64,000 bases of DNA, taken from NCBI RefSeq assembly GCF_024699275.1, contig NZ_JAILPX010000155.1:1-64000 (forward strand), written 5' to 3'. The notes under the pieces are model-generated. The model worked only from the letters and a program-made list of their open reading frames with translations. It searched no databases and was not told the origin of the DNA. Origin of the DNA: Selenomonas sp. (GTDB lineage Bacteria > Bacillota_C > Negativicutes > Selenomonadales > Selenomonadaceae). Shown piece after piece: positions 63,910 to 64,000 of the stretch; the first letter of the stretch is position 1; every line of letters begins with the position of its first letter. Made by a program: the position numbers and the translations under genes.

Positions 63910-64000
63910 TCAGCAAAGATTCTCCGCTATTTCCTTTAATTTTCTCATGCGATGATTCATGCCAGATTTGCTGATTCCCAGTATTTCCGCGAGTTCCTGC
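63910..64000 (-). CDS. whiA: 3' end of whiA, cut by the window edge
   Basis: Twenty-nine codons end at 63910, reading QELAEILGISKSGMNHRMRK and ending ENLC. This matches the C-terminal helix-turn-helix of WhiA (GISKSGVNHRLRKL in the family), a DNA-binding protein of cell division in Gram-positives and other Firmicutes. The rest lies beyond the window. Confidence 0.88.
   Translation of the reverse strand, partial: QELAEILGISKSGMNHRMRKLKEIAENLC

Overview
This 64 kb window is chromosomal DNA from an anaerobic, sugar-fermenting bacterium of the Negativicutes, most plausibly a Selenomonas-like genus. That placement is an inference from gene content: a meso-diaminopimelate dehydrogenase and a diaminopimelate decarboxylase, rubrerythrin and a small ferredoxin, a LevR/sigma-54 controlled mannose-type PTS, several diguanylate cyclases, and Firmicutes-like gene orders (rpmE - yqhQ-like - prfA - prmC - sua5; metG - tatD - yabE-like). 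No rRNA, tRNA, CRISPR array, intact insertion sequence or prophage was seen. About 45 protein genes were called, most on the minus strand. Ten or so use TTG or GTG starts fixed by a strong GGAGG-type ribosome binding site.

Layout. 0-7 kb: ferredoxin, a proline-rich membrane protein, Ddh, an Ala/Thr-rich protein, M18 aminopeptidase, a thioesterase, a tartrate/isopropylmalate-type dehydrogenase and rubrerythrin. 7-13.5 kb: a chemoreceptor, then the translation cluster sua5, prmC, prfA, yqhQ-like and rpmE, the last with a long structured leader. 13.8-15.9 kb: a divergent ClpX paralogue followed by a palindromic intergenic element (copy A). 15.9-20.6 kb: DAHP synthase and prephenate dehydratase, an exonuclease, a MobA-MobB fusion and a HAD phosphatase. 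20.6-27.1 kb: a two-component system next to a ferric/sugar-phosphate type ABC transporter. 27.4-33 kb: an alpha-glucoside unit (HAD phosphatase, GH13 hydrolase, PTS EIICBA, RpiR regulator). 33-43.8 kb: ilvB-ilvN, a CNNM/CBS transporter-like protein, a DEAD-box helicase, a DUF4127 secreted protein, element copy B, topB, a DUF1232 protein and a DUF2325 protein. 44-51.5 kb: lysA, then three tandem membrane diguanylate cyclases downstream of pfkA. 51.7-57.5 kb: mannose-family PTS (EIIA, B, C, D) with a LevR activator. 57.6-64 kb: a small orphan gene, a yabE-like 3D protein, tatD, metG, a secreted unknown, a polysaccharide deacetylase and the 3' end of whiA.

The best-supported circuit is the mannose-family PTS. 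A perfect sigma-54 promoter lies upstream of EIIA, a LevR-type activator is the next gene, and three direct repeats sit at enhancer distance between them. Carbon uptake (two PTS systems and an ABC importer with its own two-component system) joins glycolysis through pfkA, whose transcript may run on into three c-di-GMP synthases.

The least explained items are a two-copy foldback element at 15.2-15.8 kb and 40.0-40.35 kb, each copy attached to a covarying terminator-like hairpin at the 3' end of a gene; a promoter-bearing palindrome at 5.2 kb partly repeated at 23.0 kb; the rpmE leader; and the ClpX paralogue with an altered pore-2 segment.
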